A stretch of 64,000 nt of DNA, taken from assembly GCA_023426245.1 (NCBI GenBank), contig JAFABB010000007.1, forward strand, positions 62,001 through 126,000, read 5' to 3'. Positions 63,802-64,000 of this stretch are shown in pieces. The position numbers and the translations under genes were made by a program. The notes under the pieces were generated by a model. The model was not told the origin of the DNA, made no database searches, and was given only the letters and a program-made list of their open reading frames with translations. This stretch comes from Bacillota bacterium (lineage in GTDB: Bacteria; Bacillota; UBA4882; UBA8346). Position 1 is the stretch's first letter. The number at the start of each line of letters is the position of its first letter.

Positions 63802-64000
63802 ATAATGAAAGTCCCCTGTTATATAAAGTTGATACTTTGTTATGACAAGGATAATTAAAGAAAGTAAAGAATATCAAATATAGTAATTGGTTTGGTTATT
63901 TTTTAAGCTGGAGTATTTCATTGATTTTTTAAAATGACTGAGGAACAGACAATTTATAAATCAGTTATAGTTTTGAGCGTCTTTATCATCATAGGAATGA

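Overview
The window looks like a chromosomal stretch of an anaerobic member of the Bacillota (Clostridia- or Limnochordia-like). The signs are strong AGGAGG-type ribosome binding sites, an oxygen-sensitive indolepyruvate:ferredoxin oxidoreductase, YesM/YesN two-component control, sugar ABC importers without their own ATPase, and a PTS operon. No rRNA or tRNA gene is visible, so finer placement is a guess. Base composition shifts sharply between blocks: GC-richer metabolic operons alternate with AT-rich accessory islands.

Layout. (a) 1-4.3 kb: an AT-rich defence-like island with an ABC-three-component (ABC-3C) type system (cut by the window edge) followed by a protein with an abortive-infection/HEPN-like C-terminus, then a small ribbon-helix-helix gene at 4.7 kb. 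(b) 5.1-13.4 kb: a hydroxy-acid/sugar-acid locus with an HpcH/HpaI-type aldolase, an ABC binding protein and two permeases, two D-2-hydroxyacid dehydrogenases and a LarA-like (nickel-pincer isomerase type) protein. (c) 13.5-19.5 kb: an AT-rich minus-strand cluster (HMGL-type aldolase, KdsC-like phosphatase, DUF1284-like protein, PP-loop ATPase, MFS transporter). (d) 15.5-30 kb: an accessory zone carrying at least five full or partial copies of a GC-rich intergenic repeat made of consecutive hairpins. Several stems differ between copies by paired substitutions. Two copies lie just downstream of paralogous 109-residue genes, and decayed gene fragments surround the repeats. The same zone holds an RsgA paralogue plus methyltransferase behind a leader-peptide attenuator, a uracil-DNA-glycosylase-like gene and its decayed copy, a sodium:amino-acid symporter and a RelE/ParE-type toxin-antitoxin pair. 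(e) 30.1-33.3 kb: a cyclase/formamidase-like gene and iorAB. (f) 33.7-48.3 kb: a glycan-utilisation locus (methyl-accepting receptor, YesM/YesN, LplABC-like importer, sulfatase, GH2 enzyme, clan-A glycosidase). (g) 48.7-49.5 kb: a scar made of a decayed lysC fragment abutting the 3' end of an iorB copy. (h) 50.0-61.2 kb: a galactitol-type PTS operon with its own HPr and Enzyme I, a PRD regulator, EIIA/B/C, a 2-hydroxyacid dehydrogenase, a class II aldolase and two alcohol dehydrogenases. (i) 61.5-63.8 kb: lysC and queC.

How the genes work together. The PTS block reads as import and phosphorylation of a polyol, oxidation to a ketose phosphate, aldol cleavage and disposal of the aldehyde. The YesMN block reads as sensing, desulfating, cutting and importing a sulfated oligosaccharide. 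The 5-13 kb block reads as racemisation/oxidation of a hydroxy acid and retro-aldol cleavage of a keto acid. The most novel-looking item is the multicopy hairpin element at 15.5-30 kb, because paired substitutions between its copies suggest selection on RNA or single-stranded DNA structure.
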